DNA from: Novosphingobium sp.
Lineage (GTDB): Bacteria > Pseudomonadota > Alphaproteobacteria > Sphingomonadales > Sphingomonadaceae
DNA length: 64,000 bases
Direction of reading: 5' to 3'
Assembly (NCBI RefSeq): GCF_027489515.1
Contig: NZ_JAIXZS010000100.1
Location: forward strand, 1-64,000
This document shows positions 34,040 to 42,965 of this stretch, one piece after another. Under the pieces are notes generated by a model that saw nothing but the letters and a program-made list of their open reading frames with translations, was not told the DNA's origin and searched no databases. The translations under genes were made by a program, and so were the position numbers. How positions within the stretch are numbered: the first letter of the stretch is position 1; every line of letters starts with the position of its first letter.

Positions 34040-35323
34040 ATGAATTCTTTCGGCAAAATCGGTATTGTTGGACTTGGTTACGTCGGTCTGCCCCTCGCTG
34101 TCTCGTTTGCCCGCAAGCATGAAGTGGTCGGCTTCGATGTGAGCGAGACCCGCGTCGCCACGCTGCGCGAAGGCCATGACTACACCAACGAGATCTCGTC
34201 CGAGGAATTGAAGGCGTCCCGTCTCCTCATCACCGGATCGGTCGAGGATCTGCGCGGTTGCGGCATCCTCATCGTGACCGTGCCGACTCCGGTGGACGAC
34301 AGCTGCCGCCCCGATTTCTCCAACCTGACCGATGCCTGCGCCGCGATCGGCAAGATCATCGCACCCGGCACGATCATCGTCTTCGAAAGCACGGTCTATC
34401 CCGGTGCGACCGAGGAAGTCTGCGCGCCGGTGCTTGAGGCGGCTTCCGGGCTCAAGAGCGGCGAGGGCTTCAAGCTCGGGTACAGCCCCGAACGCATCAA
34501 CCCGGGCGACAAGGCGCATCCGCTGGAGGCCATCGTCAAGGTGGTGGCCGGGCAGGACGACGAAACGCTCGATACCCTCGCCGATCTCTATGGCTCGATC
34601 ATCCATGCGGGCATCCACCGCGCCTCGTCGATCCGCGTCGCCGAAGCTGCAAAGGTCATCGAGAACACCCAGCGCGATATCAACATTGCGCTGATGAACG
34701 AGATCTCGAAGATTTGCGATCTCGTCGGCATCCGCACCAGCGAAGTGCTGGCGGCGGCCGGGACCAAGTGGAACTTCCTGAAGTTCTACCCCGGGCTGGT
34801 CGGCGGGCACTGCATCGGCGTTGACCCCTACTACCTCACCGCCAAGGCGGAGCAGATGGGCTATCACCCCGAGGTCATCCTCTCCGGCCGCCGCATCAAC
34901 GACAGCATGGGCAGCTACATCGCGCAGCGCGCGGTCAAGCTGCTGGCCATTGCCGGGCATCCGCTCAAGGATGCGCGGGTCGGCATTCTCGGTCTGACCT
35001 TCAAGGAAAACGTGCCCGATATCCGCAATTCCAAGGTGGAGGATATCTACCGCGAACTGTGCGAATTCGGCATCGTCCCGATTGTCCACGATCCCATGGC
35101 GAACGATGAGGCGACCCGCCGCGAGTTCGGCATCGAGCTTTCGCCGATCGAGGCTTTCACCGGGATCGACGTGCTGATCTATGCGGTCTCGCATGAGCAC
35201 TACGCGGCGATGGGCATCGAGGCGATTCAGGGCATGATCGCGCCCGCAGGCATCCTGATCGACGTGAAATCGTCCATCGCGCCCGAAGGCCTGCGCGAGG
35301 ACATCCGGTACTGGAGCCTCTGA
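34040..35323 (+). CDS. UDP-sugar 6-dehydrogenase (WbpA/TviB type)
   Basis: A 427-residue NAD-dependent nucleotide-sugar dehydrogenase making a UDP-uronic acid for surface polysaccharide. N-terminal Rossmann motif KIGIVGLGYVGLPLA, then VTVPTPVD, ESTVYPGATEEV and GYSPERINPGDK (all typical of the WbpA/TviB UDP-HexNAc branch), the catalytic Cys in GGHCIGVDPYYL (about 257-268), and the C-terminal UDP-binding domain (GLTFKENVPDIRNSKVEDI). Branch assignment favours UDP-GlcNAc/GalNAc over UDP-glucose but is not certain. It is the first gene of the long plus-strand locus. Confidence 0.9.
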   Translation: MNSFGKIGIVGLGYVGLPLAVSFARKHEVVGFDVSETRVATLREGHDYTNEISSEELKASRLLITGSVEDLRGCGILIVTVPTPVDDSCRPDFSNLTDACAAIGKIIAPGTIIVFESTVYPGATEEVCAPVLEAASGLKSGEGFKLGYSPERINPGDKAHPLEAIVKVVAGQDDETLDTLADLYGSIIHAGIHRASSIRVAEAAKVIENTQRDINIALMNEISKICDLVGIRTSEVLAAAGTKWNFLKFYPGLVGGHCIGVDPYYLTAKAEQMGYHPEVILSGRRINDSMGSYIAQRAVKLLAIAGHPLKDARVGILGLTFKENVPDIRNSKVEDIYRELCEFGIVPIVHDPMANDEATRREFGIELSPIEAFTGIDVLIYAVSHEHYAAMGIEAIQGMIAPAGILIDVKSSIAPEGLREDIRYWSL

Positions 35324-35393
35324 TGCGGCCGGCACGCCGTGCAGTGCGCGGCAGCCGGATGGCAATCGAGGTGCAGCGCGAGGGCCGCGCGTC

Positions 35394-37904
35394 TTGAGCC
35401 GGCTGTCGATCACTCCCATCGGCACATGCCGGATCAACACGCCGCTCCGCCGCGGGCAGGCGCGCTACCCGGTCGAGATCAGAAGCGAGCGCATCTACGG
35501 CTTCACTCATACCAGCGCCGAAGCTCTCCAGCAGCTCGCGTATCTGGAAGGCGAACGGCAGTTCGATGCGGCGGTGCTGCCAATCCTGTTCCGCCCGCAA
35601 AGCGATGGCCGGCAGGACCAGCCGGTTGCCCCGCGCCCCGATCTCTATGTGGTCGAGATCAGCTCGGCCAAGAGCTACCGGGTCGGCGACGTTGCGGTCC
35701 AGTCGAACTATCTTTCACGCTACTTCGCCGATTTCTTCGCCTCGGCGCCGCGCTCGAAGCGCTTTTGGGCCCTCGCGGCGGCGACCTCTGCTTCTGCGCG
35801 CGCGGAGCTTGACGCGTTCCTTGCCGCCGATCCGGTCTACCGGACCTATGGCAGCAGCGACCGCGAGCTCCTCCGGTCGATTTCGATGCGCACCCAGGGG
35901 TTCGATGATATCGCGGCCGACATGGCCGAGCTTGCCGAGCGCATGGGCAAGGACCGGGTCGTCTTCGTGACCCACGTGAATGCGCACGGCGCGGACGGCA
36001 CGTTCATCCCCGCGCGTGACCGGATCATCCGCTGGATCCGCAAGGCCGCTGCCGAGATCGGCGTGCCCTGCTTCGATCCCAGCGCGCTGATGCATGCATT
36101 CGGGCAGGAACGCGCGATGGAGCGCGATGGCCTCGATACGATGCACTACACCAACGCGTTTTCGGACCGCTGGTATGCGCAGTTCCACGGCGAGTTCATC
36201 CTGCCCCGGCTCGCCGAGGTACAGGGCGGCGATCAGGCCGGCGATCTTCCCGATCCTTCGCTGCTGGCCTCGAGCATTGCCGCGACGATGGAGTTCGACG
36301 ACTACTTCGTCGGCTCGCGGCAGCTGTTCGCGGCCCTTGCCAATGATCCCGCCAATCCGGCACTGCGGCTGCTGGGCGGCGAGGTCTATGCGCGGATCGG
36401 CGATTATCCGAACACGGTCGCCATGCTCACGCCGCTGCTCGAAAGTCCGGAGATGACCACGGCGGGCCTGCTCGCGCTAATGCGGGCGCAATTCGAGATC
36501 GGCCACTGCGCGGAGGCCATCGCGCTGGCCGACCGGCTGCTGGGCGACGAGTACGAATCGATCGAGATCTACGAAGTGGCAAACCTCGCAGCCGAGCGGT
36601 TGGGGCTCATGGCCGATGCCGTGCGCTATGCCATGCTCGCGTTCCGGCTCGATCCCACGCAGCACCGGTTCGCCTTCCGGGTGCTCGATGCCTATCGCGC
36701 GGCGGGCGAGAGCCAGAAGCTCGAGGCCTGGCGGACAGAAGTGCTGGACCGGCTGAACACCAGTCCGGACGCGGTCCTCGCGCGGGCGCTGGCGGAATGG
36801 GCGATCGGCCATGGCGATGAGCCGGCCTTCCGGGCCACTGCGATGATCGTCGCGCGATCGGGTATCGAGAAGGTCGAGCCGGTGATCGAGGAGGCCGTCG
36901 CGCGCGACCTGCTCGGCGCTGCGGCCGAGGTCATGACCATGGTCGCCTCGATGCCGGAGATTACCGGGCGCACACTGCGCAAGTTCCGCCAGATCGCCGA
37001 AAGCTGGTCCGCGCAGAGCCAGACCTGGTTCGAGGAAGGCCGGACCGCCGATGCCTATGCCTTGGCCGAGGTCTGCCGGATCGTGCTGCCCGGCAATGCA
37101 ACGGCACGCCGCGTTGAACGGCAAGTGCTGCAGGACTTGCGCCTGCGGATCCGCGACGCGCTGACCCGCGGCGAGCATGGCGAGGTTATCGCAATGGGCG
37201 AAGGCGCCGGGCGCATGGTCTATCGCCAGCCCGAGATCGTCACCGCATTTGCCAAGGCGCTGCTCGCCGCCGGACGCGCCGAGGAGGCATTGGCCGTGGT
37301 GCGCGAGGCTTGCGAAACTCTGCCCGACAGCGTCGATGTCCAGGCTCTGCACGCTCAGATCGCCACGTTGCAGGGCGATCTGCTGACACCGCTGCGGCTC
37401 TATGGCCGGCTGCGCGCGTCGAGCGATCCGCTGGTCGAGCGCTACCGCCCGCGCATGGCGAAGTTCCTCGACAAGGCCGGGCGCACCGGACCGCGCCTGT
37501 TCCGCACGCTTGTGGCGCAGGCCCAGTACGAACAGGCGCTCGAACTGGCGGCGCTTGTCAGTACCCACACCGATGGCGGCGAGCAGGTTGCAGCTGATCT
37601 GCAGAAGCTTCGGCGGGTCCTGCGCAGTGCCTTCCGCCAGCTTGATGAAGAGGAAGGCAGCGGCGAGGAGGCCCTGCGCATTCTCCGGCTCATGCTGGTG
37701 ATCGACGGCGAGGACGCCTGGGCGCTGCGCCTTGCGGCGATCCAGGCCATGCGCTTGCAGCAATTCGAGGCGGCGCTGGCCTACTGGCGCAAGTTTGACG
37801 CGATTTCGCCGGGACAGGACAGCACGGCGCGCAACATCAACCGGTGCGAGATCCTCGTCCGCCGCATGACCGCCGCGCGCAGGGCTGAGGCCAAGGCCGG
37901 CTGA
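35394..37904 (+). CDS. SGNH-like/GSCFA-like head fused to TPR-like repeats, copy 1
   Basis: An 836-residue protein paralogous to the one at 48696. The N-terminal ~290 residues begin with ITPIGTCRINTPLRRG. They contain LYVVEISSAKSY, VQSNYLSRYFADFFASAPR, VVFVTHVNAHGADG and DGLDTMHYTNAFSDRWY. The spacing of the early G-T-C element, the HxN block and a terminal D-x-x-H suggests an SGNH-hydrolase-type fold (compare GSCFA), with Thr/Cys where Ser is expected. The remaining ~540 residues are helical repeats of TPR character. The start is a TTG with AGGG 10 bases upstream. It may de-acylate or acylate the polysaccharide or scaffold the assembly; no function is established. Confidence 0.72.
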   Translation: MSRLSITPIGTCRINTPLRRGQARYPVEIRSERIYGFTHTSAEALQQLAYLEGERQFDAAVLPILFRPQSDGRQDQPVAPRPDLYVVEISSAKSYRVGDVAVQSNYLSRYFADFFASAPRSKRFWALAAATSASARAELDAFLAADPVYRTYGSSDRELLRSISMRTQGFDDIAADMAELAERMGKDRVVFVTHVNAHGADGTFIPARDRIIRWIRKAAAEIGVPCFDPSALMHAFGQERAMERDGLDTMHYTNAFSDRWYAQFHGEFILPRLAEVQGGDQAGDLPDPSLLASSIAATMEFDDYFVGSRQLFAALANDPANPALRLLGGEVYARIGDYPNTVAMLTPLLESPEMTTAGLLALMRAQFEIGHCAEAIALADRLLGDEYESIEIYEVANLAAERLGLMADAVRYAMLAFRLDPTQHRFAFRVLDAYRAAGESQKLEAWRTEVLDRLNTSPDAVLARALAEWAIGHGDEPAFRATAMIVARSGIEKVEPVIEEAVARDLLGAAAEVMTMVASMPEITGRTLRKFRQIAESWSAQSQTWFEEGRTADAYALAEVCRIVLPGNATARRVERQVLQDLRLRIRDALTRGEHGEVIAMGEGAGRMVYRQPEIVTAFAKALLAAGRAEEALAVVREACETLPDSVDVQALHAQIATLQGDLLTPLRLYGRLRASSDPLVERYRPRMAKFLDKAGRTGPRLFRTLVAQAQYEQALELAALVSTHTDGGEQVAADLQKLRRVLRSAFRQLDEEEGSGEEALRILRLMLVIDGEDAWALRLAAIQAMRLQQFEAALAYWRKFDAISPGQDSTARNINRCEILVRRMTAARRAEAKAG

Positions 37905-38005
37905 TTGCCGGGGCGAGACCGGTCCGGCTTACGCGGCAGGCGGAAGAGCCGGGCAGGGCTGGCAGGCTTGGCCGGGCGGCACTTGTGTGCAATAGGCCGC
38001 GCCTG

Positions 38006-39982
38006 ATGACCACTCCAACCGCTACGGCTGAAGAAGGCACGTCCCCGTTCAAGGCCGGTCTGGCCGCCTTGCGCCAGGGCGAATGGGACGAAGGCCGCGC
38101 GCTGATCGAAGCCGGCCGCGCAACCGGCGCAGAACCCGATGGCGAGGTCCGCCTGCTGCTGGCGATTGCGGATATCCGCACTGGCCGGGCCGATGTCGAT
38201 GTGCTGGCCGATCATGCGATCACCGCAGGCGCACTCGGCGATCTGCGGCGACTGCTGGTCAATCCGCTTGTCAGCGAAGGCGCCCCGGCGCGGGCCGTGC
38301 GGGTCCTCGATGCGATGATTGCGGCTTGCCCGCCGGGGCTCAGGGACTTGCGCCAGCGCGCCGGGCTCCATGCGCGCCTGCGCGATTGGGACGCCGCGAT
38401 TGCCGATGCCGATGCTATCGCCGGGCTCGACGCGAGCGACACCTTCACGCAGGCGATGCGGCTGCAGTATCGCCTGCAGGCGGGCCGCATCGCCGAGGCT
38501 GCGGCGATCGTCGATACGATCGGCGTCATGCCGGCGGACGAGCGCGTGGCCACGTTCATGCTGCTCGTGCTGCTGCGCGAGGGGCGGCTCGAGCAGGCGG
38601 CCGATCGCGCGCAGCAGGTCGAGATCGAGACGGTGACCGATCCGGCGCTTGCCGGTGCGATTGTCCAGGCACTGTTCCGCGCGAAACGGCACGATGCGGC
38701 GATCGCGGCGGGCGAGCATCTGGTCGGGCTCGGGCTCGAAAGCATGATGCTCCGTTCGCATCTGGCGCAGGCGTGGATCGCGGGCGGGCCGCTGCAGAAC
38801 CGCTCCGCCAAGGCGATCGAACACCTCGAAGCCGGCGTCGCGCTCGCGCCCGATGATCTGCGCATGGTCTCGCTGCTCGGCTCGCTGCTGCTGCGCGCCG
38901 GCAAGACCGAGGCCGCGCTGCCGCACTTGCGCAAATGCGTCGAAAAGCAGCCGCAGATGGGCCAGATTCGGGCGCTCTATGCCCGCGCGCTCAAGCAGAC
39001 CGGCCGGCATGAGGAAGCGGCGAACGAGTTCGTCGAGATGCTCTCCAGCGTGCCCGACGAAGGCACGCGCTGGCGGCGCTACGCTGCGGGCGCCCTGGCG
39101 CAGGCCGGACGGCGCGAGGAGGCGGCCGACCTGTTCGATGCCTGGGTCGCGACCCGGCGCGAAGGATTGCCCGACAGCTTCGGCGATGGGCTCGAGGCGC
39201 TGTGGGACAAGCTCGATACGGTGAAAATCCCGCAGGAACGGCTCGATTGGGCCTGGTCGCTACGCGATCCGGACTGCACGCTGGACCGCGCGGAATGGGA
39301 TCGCCGCGCCAAGTGGGGGCATCTGGCCGATCACTTCCTGCTCGACTGGCTCGAATGCCGCGACGCGCAGGTCGAAGAGGCCATGTACCACTTTGCCGAC
39401 GAGCTCGATTTCCTCGAGCGATTCACCGCCGAAGCGCGTGCGCGGGCGCCGGGCAAGGGGGTGGTCTATGCCTCGGCTCATATCGGCGCGATGTACTTCG
39501 GGCCGCTGGCGCTCGAACTGATCGGCGAACGGTCGCGCTGGGTCGCCTCGACGCCCAGCGTGGCGCGCACGTCCTATTCGGAAACGCTGATTTCCACGAG
39601 CGACCAGACCGAGACGCAAGTCGTGCGCGCGTTCATGCAGGCGCTCAAGCAGGATTGCATCGTGGTGATCGTCGCCGATGGTGCGATCAACCTTGCCGCG
39701 CCGCGGGTCGAGTTCGAGGGTCAGGACGTGACCTATTCGCAGTTCGCGGCGCGCACGGCCTATCGCATGGGCTCGCCCTCGGCGTTCGTCTCACCGGTCT
39801 GGCGGCCGGACAACCACCTCGGCTTCGTGCTCGAGCACCTGCCGATGCCCGAAGAGGGCGAGACTGCGGATGACTATGCGCAGCGCTGGCAGGACGCCTA
39901 TTTCGGCCACTTGCGCCGCTTCCTGGCGGGCAAGCCCGAAAATCTGCGCCTTGCCGGCGGGATCTGGCGCAATATCCGCTGA
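38006..39982 (+). CDS. TPR repeats fused to LpxL/HtrB-like acyltransferase domain
   Basis: A 658-residue protein. Residues about 10-400 form TPR-like repeats (for example AAIEHLEAGVALAPDDLRMVSLLGSLLLRAGKTEAALPHL-like segments). The C-terminal ~250 residues resemble a lysophospholipid/lipid A acyltransferase: YASAHIGAMYFGPLALELIGERSRWV, followed by VIVADGAINLAAPRVEFEGQ and the SQFAARTAYRMGSPSAFVSPVW segment. The HX4D/E catalytic motif is not clean (HIGAMY), so activity is uncertain. ATG 38006 gives MTTPTATAEEG. Position inside the polysaccharide locus suggests lipidation or acylation of the glycan or its anchor. Domain assignment of the C-terminus is tentative. Confidence 0.68.
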   Translation: MTTPTATAEEGTSPFKAGLAALRQGEWDEGRALIEAGRATGAEPDGEVRLLLAIADIRTGRADVDVLADHAITAGALGDLRRLLVNPLVSEGAPARAVRVLDAMIAACPPGLRDLRQRAGLHARLRDWDAAIADADAIAGLDASDTFTQAMRLQYRLQAGRIAEAAAIVDTIGVMPADERVATFMLLVLLREGRLEQAADRAQQVEIETVTDPALAGAIVQALFRAKRHDAAIAAGEHLVGLGLESMMLRSHLAQAWIAGGPLQNRSAKAIEHLEAGVALAPDDLRMVSLLGSLLLRAGKTEAALPHLRKCVEKQPQMGQIRALYARALKQTGRHEEAANEFVEMLSSVPDEGTRWRRYAAGALAQAGRREEAADLFDAWVATRREGLPDSFGDGLEALWDKLDTVKIPQERLDWAWSLRDPDCTLDRAEWDRRAKWGHLADHFLLDWLECRDAQVEEAMYHFADELDFLERFTAEARARAPGKGVVYASAHIGAMYFGPLALELIGERSRWVASTPSVARTSYSETLISTSDQTETQVVRAFMQALKQDCIVVIVADGAINLAAPRVEFEGQDVTYSQFAARTAYRMGSPSAFVSPVWRPDNHLGFVLEHLPMPEEGETADDYAQRWQDAYFGHLRRFLAGKPENLRLAGGIWRNIR

Positions 39983-39993
39983 CCTGTTCGCCT

Positions 39994-41436
39994 TTAGTGG
40001 CGATCGAGATCGAGCCGCAGCAGGATGCGCGCCGAAGTGGGCGGCACCAGGACTTCGGCGCTCACCGGTTGCTCATCAAGCGCCGCCCACTGCCCATCGG
40101 CCAGCCGGTAGCGCATGGTCGCCGTGGAGGACGGGTTGACCAGCACGAGCCCGCGGCGGAACGGACGGACCCAGCCGCCGCCCGGCACTTCCTCGGCCGG
40201 ACCGGCCGGCGCGCCGACGCGCGGGTTGAGATTGGGCGGGTAGCGCAGTTCGGGGATGCGCACCCCGTTCTTGACCGCGCCGAGATAGCTCTGCGGCCCG
40301 CGCGCCAGCAGGAAATTGCCGACGATCCACTGCGCTTCGTCATCGCCGATATCATCCGGGAACGCGCAGGTCTTTTCGAGCGCGACCCAGGCCATGCGCT
40401 GCGCCGCCCAGCGAGCGGCCTCGAACTTGGCACGCCACACATCGTCGCTCACCCGCTGGGTGCAGCCGCGGCTGGTGCCCGCTTCCTCCAGCCAGATATC
40501 GCCGAGCGCGATCAGCCTGCGGGTCTTGGCGGCGTCTTCCGGCACGACCGAGGCGTTGAGCGCAAGGAGGCCGCCGCGCGCGTGGATCGCGTCCGCCAGC
40601 CACTTGACCCAGTCCATCACCGCCTGCTCGTAGACCGGGTCCTTGCCTTCGCCGGAGAACAGCTGGACCCACTGGCCATTGCGGTACACGCCGCAGCGGC
40701 GGCCGCCGTTGCGCAGGCTCACATTATCGAGCGCGATGACCTTGTGGCCAGATCGCAGGGCCGGGGCGATGTACCGTTCAAGGATATAGTCCCGCACTGC
40801 CGGGTTGGTCGTGTCAATCGGTGCATAGGCGCCCCAGGCATAGGTGAACAGCGGCGCCGGCGTGGTCCGGTCGCACTTATAGACGATCCGGTCCGGGGCG
40901 TTACCGGCATACCAGTCCGCCGTGTGGCTGCGATCCAGATCGCGGTCCATCGGGTAGTAATAGCTGCCGATGGCGCGCCCGTGCGGCGCTGATCCGCCCC
41001 ACACGAAGCCGACCTCGCTCGCGGTCCGCGAAGTGTCCACGCGCCGGTTGTCGGTCATCTGCGCAAAGGTGATGCGGTCCTCGGGCAACATGGGAAAGCC
41101 GCGCGTGCCGCCCTGCCAGCCGGGGTTTGCGTCGCCCGCCTCGCGGCGCTCGGGGTTAGCGGCCCGGGTATCGCCGGAGCCATCGCCAAGGGTATCGGCA
41201 GAGGTATCGGCAGGGCCATCTGCACGGCCATCGTCAGAAGCATCGTCAGGTGCATCGACAGGCGGCGCAGCCCTCTGCGCCGCGATCCCGTGCGCCGCGG
41301 TCCCGTGCGCCTCGCTGCGCGTGTCGGCTAGTGCGCCGCAACCGCCGGTCGCCAGCACCAGGGCCGCCACGGCGCCGAACAGGCGCACCGTCCCGCGAGG
41401 ACCGACATAGGCAGCAAGGGAGAACGGGGATGGCAT
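39994..41436 (-). CDS. Putative glycoside-hydrolase-like lipoprotein with Asp-rich repeats
   Basis: A 480-residue protein, the only minus-strand gene inside the polysaccharide locus. A lipobox is present in LFGAVAALVLATGGCGA, so it is a probable lipoprotein. A low-complexity linker with eight 4-residue Asp-starting units follows (encoded by 41161-41256). The catalytic part (about 140-480) looks like a TIM barrel of the putative glycosidase type: FTYAWGAYAPIDTTNPAVRDYILERY, VIALDNVSLRNGGRRCG, WVKWLADAIHARGGLLALNASV and DIWLEEAGTS. It may trim or release the exported glycan. The start at 41436 is chosen from the lipoprotein signal; 41472 is an alternative. Family identity is uncertain. Confidence 0.68.
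   Translation of the reverse strand: MPSPFSLAAYVGPRGTVRLFGAVAALVLATGGCGALADTRSEAHGTAAHGIAAQRAAPPVDAPDDASDDGRADGPADTSADTLGDGSGDTRAANPERREAGDANPGWQGGTRGFPMLPEDRITFAQMTDNRRVDTSRTASEVGFVWGGSAPHGRAIGSYYYPMDRDLDRSHTADWYAGNAPDRIVYKCDRTTPAPLFTYAWGAYAPIDTTNPAVRDYILERYIAPALRSGHKVIALDNVSLRNGGRRCGVYRNGQWVQLFSGEGKDPVYEQAVMDWVKWLADAIHARGGLLALNASVVPEDAAKTRRLIALGDIWLEEAGTSRGCTQRVSDDVWRAKFEAARWAAQRMAWVALEKTCAFPDDIGDDEAQWIVGNFLLARGPQSYLGAVKNGVRIPELRYPPNLNPRVGAPAGPAEEVPGGGWVRPFRRGLVLVNPSSTATMRYRLADGQWAALDEQPVSAEVLVPPTSARILLRLDLDRH
41161..41256 (-). repeat. Degenerate 12-bp tandem repeat (8 units) within lipoprotein gene
   Basis: Eight in-frame 12-base units, each encoding a tetrapeptide starting with Asp (DxxD, DxxA or DxxG). 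The units are imperfect at DNA level but stay in frame. They form the flexible acidic linker between the lipid anchor and the catalytic domain and are a likely site of length variation among strains. Confidence 0.8.
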
Positions 41437-41669
41437 GGGCTTGGGCTTTCTCCAGATCGGCAATGTCACCATTGCGGAGCGCGCGGGGCACTCCAAGTCG
41501 TTTCTGGTCCCGCTCGCCACACTTTGCATCGTCATGATGAACGCGCGCTGACCACCACCCGCCAGCCCCAACCGGGCAGACTGCTCCGAATCCAAGCCGA
41601 ATTGTGGTGGACGCCTTGCTGCAATTGCGGCAGAGACCCGCCGCCGCTTACAGGGACGGTGTTGTTCAA

Positions 41670-42881
41670 ATGGTTATCCAAACGCCGCGGATTCCGGACA
41701 GAGTCCGCTGGCTGAATGCCCGCGGTGAACGTGATTTCGCGGGACAGCATGAGCTTGGCGAGATTGTTCTCGCGCGCAACCCGCAGGATGTATTCGTGCG
41801 CCGCCGCATGGCCCGGCTGTGCGAGGTCGAGCGACGCCTGGACGAGGCCGAGGCGCATTGGACGGCTCTTCGCGATGACGAGCCGGCTGACTTCGAGGCT
41901 GCCTTTCATCTTGCGCGCGCGGCCGTGGCGCGGGGTGCCGATCCGCTGGCCGCCGCCGCCGCTGCGGCGCCGGCTGGCAATGCGTGCTTCCACGGCGCGC
42001 TGGTCGATGCGCTCGCCGAGCCAGCGCCGGTGCTCGAAGGCGATTTCAAGCATGTCGCGATCTGCGGCGCCTCCTATTGCGGCAGTACGCTGGTGGACCG
42101 CCTGCTCGGCGGATTGCCGGGCGTGCGCAGCATCGGCGAATCCCACTGGCTGACCAAGGTCCGCCGCGAAAGCGGGTATGGCGATGCCGATTGGTCCGCA
42201 CCGCTGGCCGAGGCCCGGTTCGTGCCGTGCACCGTGTGCGGCGGGCGCTGCACGGTGCTGGAGCCGGCGCTCCGCCGTTCGCTCGCGGCGGATGCGTGCG
42301 ACTGGTACCGCAAGATTGCCGCGCGGCTCGATACGCGCATTCTCGTCTCGGCGGACAAGAACCTGCGCAAGCTGGTTGATCACGATCCGCGGCTCGAAAT
42401 GTCGGCGCTGGTCATTTTCAAGTCGCCCGAGCAGGCCTGGCGTTCGCAGCTCGACAAGCTGGCGGCGGACCGCGAGCCCGAGTTCTATACTGACGCCTGC
42501 CGCCGCTATCTGGCGACCTGGCTGGGCAGCTACCGGCCGTTCCTCGATCACTTCCGGCCGCAAGGCGAGGTCGTGTTCCTCAATTTCGATGCCTTCACCC
42601 AGCATCCTGCGCCGCTGCTGCGCGCGCTTTGCGCGAAGCTCGAGCTGCCGTTTGCGGAAAGCGTGCTGTCGACGACCGTCCCCGGCCATGCCATCGGGGG
42701 CAATGGCCGCTCGATGCGCCGCTTGCGCGATCAGGGCTATGCGGTCGAGATCCTGCCGCTGCCCGATCCGGCCATCGCGCCGGAGCAGGCCGCCATCATT
42801 GCGGCGGATCCGCTGGTCCAGGCGACCTGGCAGGAGATGATGGCGCGGCATGATGAACTTGCCGCGCAAGCCCTTGTCTGA
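41670..42881 (+). CDS. Sulfotransferase-like protein with helical N-terminal domain
   Basis: A 403-residue protein. The first ~125 residues are helical, TPR-like (LDEAEAHWTALRDDEPADFEAAFHLARAA). A P-loop sulfotransferase-like domain follows, beginning VAICGASYCGSTLVDRLLGGLPGV, the 5'-PAPS-binding loop (SG/CGSTL), with SADKNLRKLVD and a later YDA-type acceptor region. A Cys-rich insert (VPCTVCGGRCTVL) may bind zinc. ATG 41670 is preferred to the tracked GTG at 41604 because family-like sequence starts there. It probably sulfates a sugar of the polysaccharide, using PAPS made elsewhere. Confidence 0.78.
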   Translation: MVIQTPRIPDRVRWLNARGERDFAGQHELGEIVLARNPQDVFVRRRMARLCEVERRLDEAEAHWTALRDDEPADFEAAFHLARAAVARGADPLAAAAAAAPAGNACFHGALVDALAEPAPVLEGDFKHVAICGASYCGSTLVDRLLGGLPGVRSIGESHWLTKVRRESGYGDADWSAPLAEARFVPCTVCGGRCTVLEPALRRSLAADACDWYRKIAARLDTRILVSADKNLRKLVDHDPRLEMSALVIFKSPEQAWRSQLDKLAADREPEFYTDACRRYLATWLGSYRPFLDHFRPQGEVVFLNFDAFTQHPAPLLRALCAKLELPFAESVLSTTVPGHAIGGNGRSMRRLRDQGYAVEILPLPDPAIAPEQAAIIAADPLVQATWQEMMARHDELAAQALV

Positions 42882-42921
42882 ACCCTGTAGCTCTGAACCC
42901 TGCCGCTCTGAACCCCGCAGC
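42877..42921. repeat. 15-bp tandem repeat, 3 copies, overlapping a stop codon
   Basis: Three copies of TCTGAACCCTGYMGC-like units (42877-42891, 42892-42906, 42907-42921), with two or three substitutions between copies. The first copy contains the TGA stop of the sulfotransferase gene. All copies carry the same TGA in frame, so slippage would not extend the protein. Confidence 0.88.
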
Positions 42922-42965
42922 CAGCCTGCCTTGCCATTCCCCTTTATCGCCATGAGGTCCGCAGC

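Noticed and set aside
33422-35440. 672-codon minus-strand ORF
   Set aside because: It runs antisense through the UDP-sugar dehydrogenase, whose family motifs are unambiguous. The minus-strand product is Arg/His/Asp-rich with no domain and is a GC-skew shadow.
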